A stretch of 64,000 nucleotides of DNA, taken from assembly GCF_024300825.1 (NCBI RefSeq), contig NZ_CP101323.1, positions 992,001 through 1,056,000 on the forward strand, given 5' to 3'. Shown here in pieces: positions 42,405-49,182 of the stretch (its first letter is position 1; each line of letters opens with the position of its first letter). The notes beneath the pieces are model-generated. The model had not been told where the DNA came from, made no database searches, and was given only the letters and a program-made list of their open reading frames with translations. The translations under genes and the position numbers were made by a program. The stretch is from Natronomonas gomsonensis. GTDB lineage: Archaea > Halobacteriota > Halobacteria > Halobacteriales > Haloarculaceae.

Positions 42405-42779
42405 CTACGCTTCAGCCTCCTCTTCGTCGGCTTCTTCGTCGCTAGAGGCGTCCTCAGCCTCGTCGGCCTCGTCAGTTTCCGCCGACTCCTCGTCGGCTGC
42501 CGATTCGCTCTCGGCGGCTTCGAGGTCGGGGGTCGTTGCCTCGGTGTCCTCCTCGGGTTCCGCGTCCGGTTCGGCTTCGGGTTCGGCCTCCGCCGCTTGT
42601 CCCTCCGCGCGTGCCGTCTCGGTCCACTCGAGGTCTCGCGGTTCGCGGCCGAGGTCGGCGTTCTTTTCGCACTTTCCGGAACAGTAGTGCGTGACCGAAC
42701 CGTCGACGCGGACGAACATCGTTCCCGAACCGGGTTCAATGTCCGCACCGCAGTAGTCACATTCTCGGGTCTGTGGCAT
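42405..42779 (-). CDS. rpl24e: 50S ribosomal protein L24e with acidic C-terminal extension
   Basis: 124 residues. The first 60 or so are the zinc-binding L24e domain (CDYCGADIEPG and HYCSGKCEKNAD give four Cys). The remaining 65 or so residues are an acidic low-complexity extension of Glu, Ala, Asp and Pro, which ordinary archaeal L24e lacks. It lies 3 nt from rps28e and abuts ndk. Confidence 0.95.
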   Translation of the reverse strand: MPQTRECDYCGADIEPGSGTMFVRVDGSVTHYCSGKCEKNADLGREPRDLEWTETARAEGQAAEAEPEAEPDAEPEEDTEATTPDLEAAESESAADEESAETDEADEAEDASSDEEADEEEAEA

Positions 42780-42782
42780 TGG

Positions 42783-43007
42783 TTACTGGCCTCCGATGGA
42801 GTCGGCTTCACGAGCCGTCTCGCGAAGCTGTAGGATGTCGCCGACACGCACCGGTCCGAGGACGTTCCGAGCGATGATTCGGCCCTGGTTTTCGCCCTCC
42901 TGAATCCGGCACTTGACCTGCATGGCTTCACCGTGCATGCCGGTTTTGCCGACGACTTCGATTACTTCGGCAGGGGTTGCGCCGTCCCCTTCGTTTTCAG
43001 CACTCAT
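42783..43007 (-). CDS. rps28e: 30S ribosomal protein S28e
   Basis: 74 residues with the S1-like OB fold: [20 protein letters not shown] and [20 protein letters not shown]. An N-terminal extension of about 10 residues ([10 protein letters not shown]) is haloarchaeal in style. It lies 10 nt after rpl7ae in the same operon. Confidence 0.96.
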   Translation of the reverse strand: MSAENEGDGATPAEVIEVVGKTGMHGEAMQVKCRIQEGENQGRIIARNVLGPVRVGDILQLRETAREADSIGGQ

Positions 43008-43017
43008 CTTCGGTCAC

Positions 43018-43380
43018 CTACCGGAGTTCCTCGACTTTCTCGGCGATGTCTTCGACGTCACCTTCGGCGTCGCCGGCATCGACGATGGCGGCGGCGGCAC
43101 TGCCGACTTCCAGACCCGCCGCGTGGCCGACATCGTCCTGCGTGCCGACGAAAACGTAGGGAATCTCCTTTTCGGCGGAGAGTTCGGGGAGGTGCATGAC
43201 GACCTCCTCGGGGCTGACGTCCTCGGCGACGAAGACGAGTTGGGCGTTCCCGCGCTCGACTGCCTTGGTGGTCTCGTTCGTTCCTTTCTTTACCGAACCT
43301 GTGTCCCGGGCGACCTCGAGGGCCTCAAGGGCGTCCTCTTCGAGGTCTGCCGGCACGTCGAAATCTACGTACACTGACAT
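43018..43380 (-). CDS. rpl7ae: 50S ribosomal protein L7Ae (k-turn binding)
   Basis: 120 residues from the ATG at 43380; a longer frame upstream is rejected. It has the L7Ae signature: [36 protein letters not shown] and [14 protein letters not shown]. It binds k-turns in 23S rRNA and in box C/D and H/ACA guide RNPs and RNase P. First gene of the operon with rps28e, rpl24e and ndk. It has an unusually long (about 145 nt) structured leader. Confidence 0.97.
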   Translation of the reverse strand: MSVYVDFDVPADLEEDALEALEVARDTGSVKKGTNETTKAVERGNAQLVFVAEDVSPEEVVMHLPELSAEKEIPYVFVGTQDDVGHAAGLEVGSAAAAIVDAGDAEGDVEDIAEKVEELR

Positions 43381-43557
43381 TGTTTGTATTGGCTCCTCCC
43401 ACGCGCAGGCTCGCGCTCCCCCGCCGTCGAACCGAGTCATCCCGAGTCGGGACGCGGTTCTCGCACCCGCGACGGGCGCGCTTGTCCTTGTCCGGCTAGG
43501 AGCATCACAACCCCGCGTAGGCTGTACACTCCCGTACTGCATCACCGCATAAAAGCG
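43381..43557 (-). promoter_or_regulatory. Long structured leader and promoter of the rpl7ae operon
   Basis: On the minus strand GCTTTTATG (plus 43548-43556) is a good TATA box and puts the start near 43525. The leader of about 145 nt folds, by eye, into several hairpins. ACAGCC...GGTTGT lies at 43507-43524. GCGCCCG-TCG-CGGGTGC is at 43463-43479. A longer stem, GAACCG...CGGTTC, encloses TCCCG-ACT-CGGGA at 43429-43460. GCTCC and GGAGC close the 3' part. An autoregulatory leader or a guide RNA upstream of the gene is possible. Confidence 0.5.
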
Positions 43558-43657
43558 CTTATGAACTCACTCGGGCGTGCGAACAGGACGCAGACCGCCC
43601 GTTCCGGAGCGGCTGTCAATCGCTCTCTCCACCTTCGACACAGAAGTCGGGAGAACA

Positions 43658-43706
43658 ATATTTTTGAAATCGTAAAATATCCTTTCTTCAATAGAAAGGG
43701 TTTAAG
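43658..43706 (+). promoter_or_regulatory. Palindromic operators and TATA box of dpsA
   Basis: Two inverted repeats stand back to back: ATATTTT-(9 nt)-AAAATAT (43658-43680) and CCTTTCT-TCAAT-AGAAAGG (43681-43699). They are directly followed by TTTAAG (43701-43706), about 32 nt before the dpsA ATG at 43735. The layout is that of an operator touching the core promoter. DpsA is commonly iron- or peroxide-regulated in haloarchaea, so a metal- or redox-responsive regulator is the likely reader. Confidence 0.6.
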
Positions 43707-43734
43707 AGAGATGCGTCCCAATTTGTAGGTACCC

Positions 43735-44280
43735 ATGAGCACCCAAGAGACAGTTCGTCGTCAGGCAGGAAGCGTCGAAGAGACCGCACTCCGCATCGAA
43801 CCGGAGAAGGCCGAACAACTCGTCGACGCGCTGAACACCGACCTCGCGGCGACGTACGTGCTGTATCACCAAACCAAGAAACACCACTGGAACGTCGAGG
43901 GCGCGGAGTTCCTCGACGTACACGAGTACCTCGGCGAAGTCGCCGAAGACCTCGAAGCGGGCGCCGACGAACTGGCCGAACGCGCACAGGCCATCGGTGG
44001 CGTTCCGCTGGCCAGCGGTGGGACCTTCGAAGAGCACGCACCCATCGAGCCCGAAGGTGAGGACGTCTACGACGTCCGGACTTCACTGGAAAACGACATC
44101 GAGGCCTTCGGCATCATCATCGAGTCCCTCCGCGACCACATCGAATTGGCCAACGACCTCGGTGATTACACGACCGAGGAACTGCTCCGCGATATCTTAG
44201 AGGACGTAGAGGAGCACGCCCACCACCTCGAACATTACCTCGAAGACGATACGCTGGTCGTCGCGTCGGCGACGAAGTAA
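43735..44280 (+). CDS. dpsA: DNA starvation/stationary phase protection protein DpsA (ferritin-like)
   Basis: 181 residues. Ferroxidase-site residues are visible: HHWNVEG (His51 is the likely ligand) and VHEYLGEVAEDLEAGADELAER. The Dps signature and the helical ferritin fold follow (VEEHAHHLEHYLE). It oxidises and stores Fe(II) inside a dodecamer and protects DNA. The promoter carries two palindromes, consistent with iron/oxidative control. Confidence 0.95.
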   Translation: MSTQETVRRQAGSVEETALRIEPEKAEQLVDALNTDLAATYVLYHQTKKHHWNVEGAEFLDVHEYLGEVAEDLEAGADELAERAQAIGGVPLASGGTFEEHAPIEPEGEDVYDVRTSLENDIEAFGIIIESLRDHIELANDLGDYTTEELLRDILEDVEEHAHHLEHYLEDDTLVVASATK

Positions 44281-44293
44281 CTCGGCCGCCGAA

Positions 44294-44434
44294 CTATCGT
44301 TCTATGTCGACGGTGTAGTCGGTCGCTATCCAGCCATCGTGGTTTTCCGGTTCGATGAAAACCGTCCGGTCGGGTGAGGTACAGTGTGCCTTGAGTCCGA
44401 CCGGCGAGTCCTCGTCGTCGGAGGTAACTGCCAT
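44294..44434 (-). CDS. Tiny protein, DUF7331-like (46 residues)
   Basis: 46 residues, MAVTSDDEDSPVGLKAHCTS, ending WIATDYTVDIER. It resembles small haloarchaeal proteins of the DUF7331 type (from memory). A motif TTTTGGTCGGCCTAAA (44467-44482), nearly identical to one upstream of the ABC ATPase, lies about 33 nt before the start and next to a TATA-like CATTTTACC on the same strand. It probably responds to the same regulator. Confidence 0.72.
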   Translation of the reverse strand: MAVTSDDEDSPVGLKAHCTSPDRTVFIEPENHDGWIATDYTVDIER

Positions 44435-44466
44435 TACCGACTCTCGTTGCCCAGGTGGGTAAAATG

Positions 44467-44482
44467 TTTTGGTCGGCCTAAA
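44467..44482. promoter_or_regulatory. Candidate metal-regulator operator (site 1)
   Basis: TTTTGGTCGGCCTAAA is an imperfect palindrome that lies just upstream of the tiny gene starting at 44434. It shares 13 of 16 positions with the site at 49107-49122. The core resembles DtxR/IdeR/SirR-type metal-dependent repressor sites (inference). Confidence 0.4.
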
Positions 44483-44483
44483 T

Positions 44484-45089
44484 CTAGACCCACTCCGTCT
44501 TCGGTTCCTCCGAACTCAACTGCCAGCGCTGGTACGTGGCGTCGCCCTGACGACGTACCTCGACGACCAAATCGACGGCATCGAACAGTGTCGACGGCAC
44601 CGCTTTCGGCATCGCCGGGAGGTGGAAGTGGACCACAGCATCCGTCTCGCGGGCAGTCGAGCGAATCGCTTCGAGTGCGTCGGCGAGTCGTCGGTCCGCC
44701 CCCGAGTCGACGAACGGCCGAAGCGAGTCGAAACACACCCGCAACGACGACGCTTCTCCGGCGGCATCGCGCATCTCGACCCGGAGGTCCTCGCTGACCG
44801 ACTCGATGTCGACGCTCGTCGACGACTGCCCCCTCGCAGTCCGACTCGCCGACGCACTCCGCGTCGGAATCGTCCGCTCGATGACTCTATCGACGGTGTT
44901 GTCACCCGAGGCGGAGCGCTCGGTCCGGACGGCGATTTCCTCGGCGTCGCCGTCAAGGAAGCGTCGACAGATGTCGGTGTGGGACACTTCGGAGGGCCCC
45001 ACGACGAGCACCGAACCGCCTCGCTGTTTCACCGCCGAGAGCGTCTCTGCGACGGCGGCGTCGAACGGCGGGGGCGATTCGAATTTCAT
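44484..45089 (-). CDS. Uncharacterised DUF7504-like protein (RecA/KaiC-like remnant)
   Basis: 201 residues. The front, SVLVVGPSEVSHTDICRRFL, resembles a KaiC/RecA-type P-loop that has lost its lysine/threonine (GPSEVSHT in place of GxxxxGKT). LRVCFDSLRPFVDSG and VVHFHLPAMPKAVP resemble the strand structure of these ATPases. The resemblance to the haloarchaeal DUF7504 family is from memory. ATPase activity is not expected. TTTTTATC about 25 nt upstream serves as the TATA box. An IS copy sits about 60 nt upstream. Confidence 0.7.
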   Translation of the reverse strand: MKFESPPPFDAAVAETLSAVKQRGGSVLVVGPSEVSHTDICRRFLDGDAEEIAVRTERSASGDNTVDRVIERTIPTRSASASRTARGQSSTSVDIESVSEDLRVEMRDAAGEASSLRVCFDSLRPFVDSGADRRLADALEAIRSTARETDAVVHFHLPAMPKAVPSTLFDAVDLVVEVRRQGDATYQRWQLSSEEPKTEWV

Positions 45090-45150
45090 TGACTAATCCT
45101 TTGATAAAAAGTCCGCGAGAGGCATAAACGTTCGGACGGGTTCGGCGGTA

Positions 45151-45839
45151 GTGTTCAGATAAGCTGATTCCATGCGAAGGCGAAGGATCGAAGCCAATCG
45201 TCGGCGGTGTCTGCTTCGGCGTTGCTGAAACAGTTTGAGAAGCTGGTAGTTCGTCGTTTTATCTCACGAAAGACACGTTCGACGCTGTTCCGATTTCCGT
45301 GTTTTTCGTATCTGAAATCGAGGCCGTGACGACGGCAGGCGTCTTTCAACGAGTGCGAGCCGTCGATGAGAAAGACAGCGTCCTCGACGTTGTGTTTTTT
45401 GCGGAGTTCAGCAAAGAATGCTTGAGCAAGAACGCTGTTTGTGGTCGGTTCAAGCGCTGTCTGGAGTACTTCGTTCGTCGTCGGATCGACTGCGGCATAC
45501 AGCCAGTACTGCTCGTTATTGAGTCGAATCACGGTTTCATCGACTGCAACGTGATTCGGGTTCTGATCAGACTCGGGCTGTAGATCGGCTTTATGAACCC
45601 AGTTGTGGACGGTAGATCGCGCCCGATTGACACCGAATATCTCAAGAATAGAAACGGTATTCGAAAGTGATAATCCAGCCAAATGGAGGTGAATACCGAG
45701 CTTCATTAGCAGTCGCGGTGTCGCTTCGCGCTCCACAAAACCTAACTCAATCTCGTCCAAACATCCGCTGAGGCGTGTGTTTTCGGGCATGAACCACTCA
45801 GAAAACACACCGCCTCACTCTTCATCCTTATCTGAACAC
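45151..45839 (-). mobile_element. IS6-family insertion sequence, complete (689 bp)
   Basis: One transposase gene between perfect 13-bp terminal inverted repeats, GTGTTCAGATAAG at 45151-45163 and its complement at 45827-45839. The flanking 8-mers, CGGCGGTA and CGCCGGTT, agree at 6 of 8 positions; they are not a clean target duplication. It lies between the divergent genes starting at 45089 and 45940, in their shared control region. Codon usage and GC are lower than the neighbours. Confidence 0.93.
45155..45790 (-). CDS. IS6-family transposase (DDE)
   Basis: 211 residues from the ATG at 45790 (a longer frame starts at 45808). DDE residues appear as Asp84 (AVDETVIR), Asp143 (FLIDGSHS) and Glu171 (NSVERVF), followed by IKRR. 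The N-terminal part is a helix-turn-helix (SNTVSILEIFGVNRARSTVH). The gene runs into the terminal repeat: its stop codon lies inside the left repeat. It is intact by eye. Confidence 0.95.
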   Translation of the reverse strand: MPENTRLSGCLDEIELGFVEREATPRLLMKLGIHLHLAGLSLSNTVSILEIFGVNRARSTVHNWVHKADLQPESDQNPNHVAVDETVIRLNNEQYWLYAAVDPTTNEVLQTALEPTTNSVLAQAFFAELRKKHNVEDAVFLIDGSHSLKDACRRHGLDFRYEKHGNRNSVERVFREIKRRTTSFSNCFSNAEADTADDWLRSFAFAWNQLI

Positions 45840-45939
45840 CGCCGGTTCGGCCGACATAGCCCTCGGGAGCGTACCCCATATGCGTCCTGAATCGACAGCC
45901 ACCCCCGAGGTTTTGGTCGTCGGCCACCGACACACGCGT

Positions 45940-46569
45940 ATGAACGACCGTGAACGGGAGCTCACAGCCGCCACGGAGGACCTCACTGACACGCTCGAGG
46001 CGCTTCGGGAGGAACTACAGTCGCCGCCGCGCGGCCCGGGGGGCCTCCCCCGACCGCCGACGCCCGGGGAACTGTTCCGGTTCACCGAACAGTACACTAT
46101 TCCGGCGCTGATTTCGCTGCTGGAGACGAGCATTCGCGTTCTCGAGTTGCTCGGCGGCGCCATCAGGCTGGCCGAAGGACGAGCCTTCGACGACTCGAAC
46201 GAACGCACCGACCGCCTCGCCGAGGTGAGTCGGTCGACGCTTCGAAAACTCGACGACGCACTCGCGGAGGTTCAAAACGCCGCTGCGGGTGGCCAGCCCG
46301 ACGACCCCGAGGTTCGGCGATTACTCGGGGAAGCCCGTTCGCTCCGCGAAGAGGTCGACGACCGACTGGCGGCGGCGACCGACCGACCCGAATCGGACCG
46401 TAAACGCGTCGACGACAGCGTCGGCATCACCGTTCGGGACGCGTCAGAAGACGACGCCATCGGCATCGACGTGGACGCGGAACTGGAATCGATAAAACGA
46501 GAAGTCGATGGCGAGGAAAGCGACGAGTCGACTGACGGGGGCGACGGTCAGACGGGGTCGAACCGGTAG
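45940..46569 (+). CDS. Coiled-coil protein with membrane-like helix (DUF7547-like)
   Basis: 209 residues from the ATG at 45940; an upstream in-frame ATG at 45880 adds a non-conserved leader. The first helix (LTAATEDLTDTLEALREELQ) and the C-terminal half are coiled-coil-like. A short hydrophobic stretch, YTIPALISLLETSIRVLELL, lies at residues 56-75. The tail is acidic. It resembles the haloarchaeal DUF7547 family (from memory). The IS ends 100 nt upstream, so it may have altered this gene's promoter. Confidence 0.7.
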   Translation: MNDRERELTAATEDLTDTLEALREELQSPPRGPGGLPRPPTPGELFRFTEQYTIPALISLLETSIRVLELLGGAIRLAEGRAFDDSNERTDRLAEVSRSTLRKLDDALAEVQNAAAGGQPDDPEVRRLLGEARSLREEVDDRLAAATDRPESDRKRVDDSVGITVRDASEDDAIGIDVDAELESIKREVDGEESDESTDGGDGQTGSNR

Positions 46570-46907
46570 CCGTCCCATGCTTGGCTGTCCGGTTCGCGGA
46601 TGCCGGTCTCGGGGTCGCGTAGCTCCTCGCAGTAGACGGGTTCGACTTCGTCGCCGATGTCGACATCGCCGGTCGTGAGTTGTCCGAGCGCACGCACGGG
46701 CGTGCCTTCGATATCGAACTCCACGATTGCGAGGTGGTTCGGTTCGCGGACGCCCGGCGGCGTCGCGTTTGATGTCGTCCACGTCACGACTTCGGCGGTG
46801 TACTCCGAGAGGTCGACGGTGTCGACCGGTTCGCTGCCGTCCGGGCCGATGGGGTGTCCCGGATACGTTATCGAGCCATCCTCGTAGCGGTAGGCTTCCA
46901 TCGTCAT
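46548..46907 (-). CDS. DUF35/OB-fold acyl-CoA-associated protein
   Basis: 119 residues starting MTMEAYRYEDGS. The C-terminal OB fold has VVTWTTSN, NHLAIVEFDIEGTPVRALGQ and EVEPVYCEELRDPE. The usual N-terminal zinc-ribbon cysteines are not seen, so it is a stripped-down DUF35 protein. In archaea DUF35 proteins bridge a thiolase and HMG-CoA synthase to channel acetoacetyl-CoA. It overlaps the thiolase gene (ATGA, 4 nt) and is therefore its partner. Confidence 0.85.
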   Translation of the reverse strand: MTMEAYRYEDGSITYPGHPIGPDGSEPVDTVDLSEYTAEVVTWTTSNATPPGVREPNHLAIVEFDIEGTPVRALGQLTTGDVDIGDEVEPVYCEELRDPETGIREPDSQAWDGYRFDPV

Positions 46908-48058
46908 CGTCGGCCCTCCATAATCGCGGTGGTGACACAGTTTCCGAAGCCACCGACGTTGCAGGCCAGCCCCACGTCGGCGTCGACCTGCCGGTCGCCG
47001 GCCGAATCGGTGACCTGTTTGTATATCTCGTACCCCTGTGCGACGCCGGAGGCGCCGAGCGGGTGGCCCTTCGATTTCAGACCACCGGAGGTGTTGATGG
47101 GTAATTCCCCGTCCAGTTCGGTCGTCCCGCGGTCCATCTCTTTCCACGCCTCTCCTTTGGGCGCGAAATCGAGACCCTCCATCTGGAGGAACTCGAGGAT
47201 GGTGAACATGTCGTGGAGTTCCGCCACGTCGATGTCGTCGGGGCCGACTCCGGCCATCTCGTAGGCTTCTCGACCGGATTCGACGACGGCGCCCATCGTC
47301 GTCGGGTCGGCGCGCTCGTGGACGACGTGGGTGTCGGTCGCGCCGCCGATGCCGGAGACGACGGCGTACTCGTCGGTGTACTCGCTGGCCTTCTCTACGG
47401 GACAGAACAGAAGCGCCGCCGACCCGTCCGTGATTGGACAGAAATCGTACAGTCGCAGCGGGTCGGCGACTATCGGGGACTCCATGGCCGTCTCGACGTC
47501 GATTTCCTTCTGGAACTGCGCGTGTGGATTCCGGGCGCCGTTGGCGTGGTTCTTCACCGCCACCTTCGCGAGGCTCTCTCTGGGCGCGTCGAACTGCGAG
47601 AGGTACAGTCGGGCCGTGAGCCCGGCGAAAGATGGCAGCGTGACGCCGTGTTTGTACTCGACTGGGTGGGTGAGCGAGGCGATAACGTCGGTCGCTTCGC
47701 CGGTCGTGCGGTGGGTCATCTTCTCGCCGCCGACGAGCAGTGTCATGTCGCTGGCTCCGCTGGCGATGGACTGCCAGGCGGCGTAGATGCCGGCGCCACC
47801 GGATGACGAGGTCTGGTCGATGCGCGCCGTGTACGCCGGGACGGCCGCGAGGTCGTGAGCGAGGGCGTTCGGGACGCCGGTCTGTCCCTCGAACTCGCCG
47901 CTGGCCATGTTCGAGACATAGAGGTGTTCGACCGCGTCGGGTGCGACACCCGCGTCGTCGAGGCAGGCTTCGCCCGCCTCGGCGAGCAGTTCACGCACCC
48001 ACGTCTCGCGCTGTCCGAACTTCGTCATCGAGGCGCCGATGACAGCAACGTCGGGCAT
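46904..48058 (-). CDS. Thiolase-like protein, SCP-x/acetyl-CoA acetyltransferase family, with Ser at the nucleophile position
   Basis: 384 residues of the thiolase superfamily. The C-terminal motifs are present (SKGHPLGASGVAQ with the catalytic histidine, and CNVGGFGNCVTTAIM). At the nucleophile position the sequence is DQTSSSGGAGIY around residues 81-92. Ser84 stands where thiolases have Cys. It may be a thiolase-like ligand-binding or hydrolase protein rather than a Claisen condensing enzyme. It is translated with a DUF35 partner and preceded by an SDR gene on the same strand. Confidence 0.85.
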   Translation of the reverse strand: MPDVAVIGASMTKFGQRETWVRELLAEAGEACLDDAGVAPDAVEHLYVSNMASGEFEGQTGVPNALAHDLAAVPAYTARIDQTSSSGGAGIYAAWQSIASGASDMTLLVGGEKMTHRTTGEATDVIASLTHPVEYKHGVTLPSFAGLTARLYLSQFDAPRESLAKVAVKNHANGARNPHAQFQKEIDVETAMESPIVADPLRLYDFCPITDGSAALLFCPVEKASEYTDEYAVVSGIGGATDTHVVHERADPTTMGAVVESGREAYEMAGVGPDDIDVAELHDMFTILEFLQMEGLDFAPKGEAWKEMDRGTTELDGELPINTSGGLKSKGHPLGASGVAQGYEIYKQVTDSAGDRQVDADVGLACNVGGFGNCVTTAIMEGRR

Positions 48059-48130
48059 GGTTCCGACTCACGGCGGAACTGCCCTAAGCGTTCGGGAGCG
48101 AAAACGCCGACGCGAACGTCGGTTGGCGAC

Positions 48131-48874
48131 CTACCACTCCATGCCGCCGTTGACGGCGAGGATTTGGCCGGTCATGTAGCCGGCGTCCTCGCTGGCGACG
48201 AAGCGGACGATGCCCGCCACGTCCTCCGGCGTCGCAAACCGGTCGAGGGGGACCCGCTGGAGGATTTTCTCCTGGACCCGTTCGGGAACCGTCTCTAACA
48301 TGTCCGTCTTCACGAACCCGGGGGCGACGCAGTTCGCCGTCGACCCAGTGGACGCCAACTCGAGCGCGAGCGTCCGGGTGAAGCCGAACAATCCTGACTT
48401 CGTCGTCGCGTAGTTCGCCTGCCCGTAGTTGCCCTGCTGGCCAACCACCGACGAAATGTTGATGAGGCGGCCGTCCTCCGCCGACTTGATGTCATCGAAG
48501 TAAGCGTTCGTCGCGTTGAACACCCCACCGAGGTTCACCTCCACGACCCGTTTCCAATCCTCCCGACTCATGTTCTCGAACTTCTTGTCGACGGTGACGC
48601 CGGCGTTGTTCACGAGGATATCCGCCGGTCCGAACGCCTCCCGTGTTGTCTCGGCCATCGCCTCGATTTCGGCTTCGTCGGCCACATCGGCTTGTACCGG
48701 CAGCGCAGCGCCCCCCGAGTCCTCGATAGCCTCGGCAACCTCGTGTGCCTCCCCCTCGGAAGAGCGGTAGTTGACGACAACGTTCGCGCCGTAGTCACCG
48801 AACTCCTCGGCAATTGCCCGCCCGATACCCCGCGATGCGCCCGTGACGACGCAGGTTCGGTTTTCGAGTGTCAT
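48131..48874 (-). CDS. Beta-ketoacyl/acetoacetyl-CoA reductase (FabG/PhaB-type SDR)
   Basis: 247 residues. The Rossmann motif is VTGASRGIGRAIAE, followed by NNAGVTVDKKF, the catalytic serine region NISSVVGQQGNYGQ and YATTKSG (Tyr/Lys), and the C-terminal FVASEDAGYMTGQILAVNGG. It reduces 3-oxoacyl-CoA or -ACP with NADPH. It lies 72 nt upstream of the thiolase-like gene on the same strand. Together with DUF35 this suggests polyhydroxyalkanoate or acyl-CoA chain metabolism. No PHA synthase is in the window. Confidence 0.9.
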   Translation of the reverse strand: MTLENRTCVVTGASRGIGRAIAEEFGDYGANVVVNYRSSEGEAHEVAEAIEDSGGAALPVQADVADEAEIEAMAETTREAFGPADILVNNAGVTVDKKFENMSREDWKRVVEVNLGGVFNATNAYFDDIKSAEDGRLINISSVVGQQGNYGQANYATTKSGLFGFTRTLALELASTGSTANCVAPGFVKTDMLETVPERVQEKILQRVPLDRFATPEDVAGIVRFVASEDAGYMTGQILAVNGGMEW

Positions 48875-49134
48875 GGCTTCGAATTGTCCCCAGTAGTTTA
48901 TCGTTACAGCCTCTATTACACGGCTTCTTCAATACAACACTACCACGGATTCGTATAACGGTTACCCTACGAGACATTATACACCACCCAAAGGTACCCA
49001 AGGCTGCCAAGAGGTTCCGTATCGGAACATGTGGTTTATCCGTATCGCCTCGTGCGATACAAAGTGGTTTTCACCCAACACTTAGTACGGTCAGAGCGGA
49101 AAGTATTTTTGGCTTGCCTAAACAATACGATGTA
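48875..49134 (+). promoter_or_regulatory. Divergent low-GC control region between the SDR and ABC ATPase genes
   Basis: 260 nt without a gene. It contains two inverted repeats: GTTCCG-TAT-CGGAAC (49014-49028) and GTATCG-CCTCGTG-CGATAC (49042-49060). The palindromic site TTTTGGCTTGCCTAAA at 49107-49122 lies just before the start of a short open frame. The minus-strand TATA element for the SDR gene is near 48900. Otherwise I see nothing in it. Confidence 0.5.
49107..49122. promoter_or_regulatory. Candidate metal-regulator operator (site 2)
   Basis: TTTTGGCTTGCCTAAA is an imperfect palindrome (TTT-GGC/GCC-AAA arms) 12 nt before the ATG of a 15-codon open frame, and therefore overlaps the promoter or transcript start of the ABC ATPase gene. 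It shares 13 of 16 positions with site 1 at 44467-44482. It resembles DtxR/SirR-type sites (inference). Confidence 0.42.
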
Positions 49135-49182
49135 ATGAGTCCATACGCGCCGATGACGAGGGGAGGTGTCTCCGATGTCTAG
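49135..49182 (+). CDS. 15-codon upstream open frame overlapping the ABC ATPase start
   Basis: ATG at 49135 encodes MSPYAPMTRGGVSDV and stops at TAG 49180-49182, which overlaps the ATPase start codon at 49175. A GGAGGTG Shine-Dalgarno (49162-49168) lies inside it and serves the ATPase. It may be a leader peptide or just a chance frame on the leader. It has no visible ribosome site of its own, but a leaderless start is possible. Confidence 0.3.
   Translation: MSPYAPMTRGGVSDV

Noticed and set aside
43429-43460. Classical k-turn in the rpl7ae leader
   Set aside because: The long hairpin has an asymmetric loop with TGA on one side but no GA partner on the other, so it does not meet the k-turn rule.
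43384-43728. 114-residue plus-strand frame upstream of dpsA
   Set aside because: It runs across the rpl7ae leader and the dpsA operators and is arginine/serine-rich without a start signal.
48868-49134. Upstream part of a 104-residue frame before the ABC ATPase
   Set aside because: Basic and unlike neighbours, crosses the inverted repeats; only the last 15 codons are considered as a possible leader.
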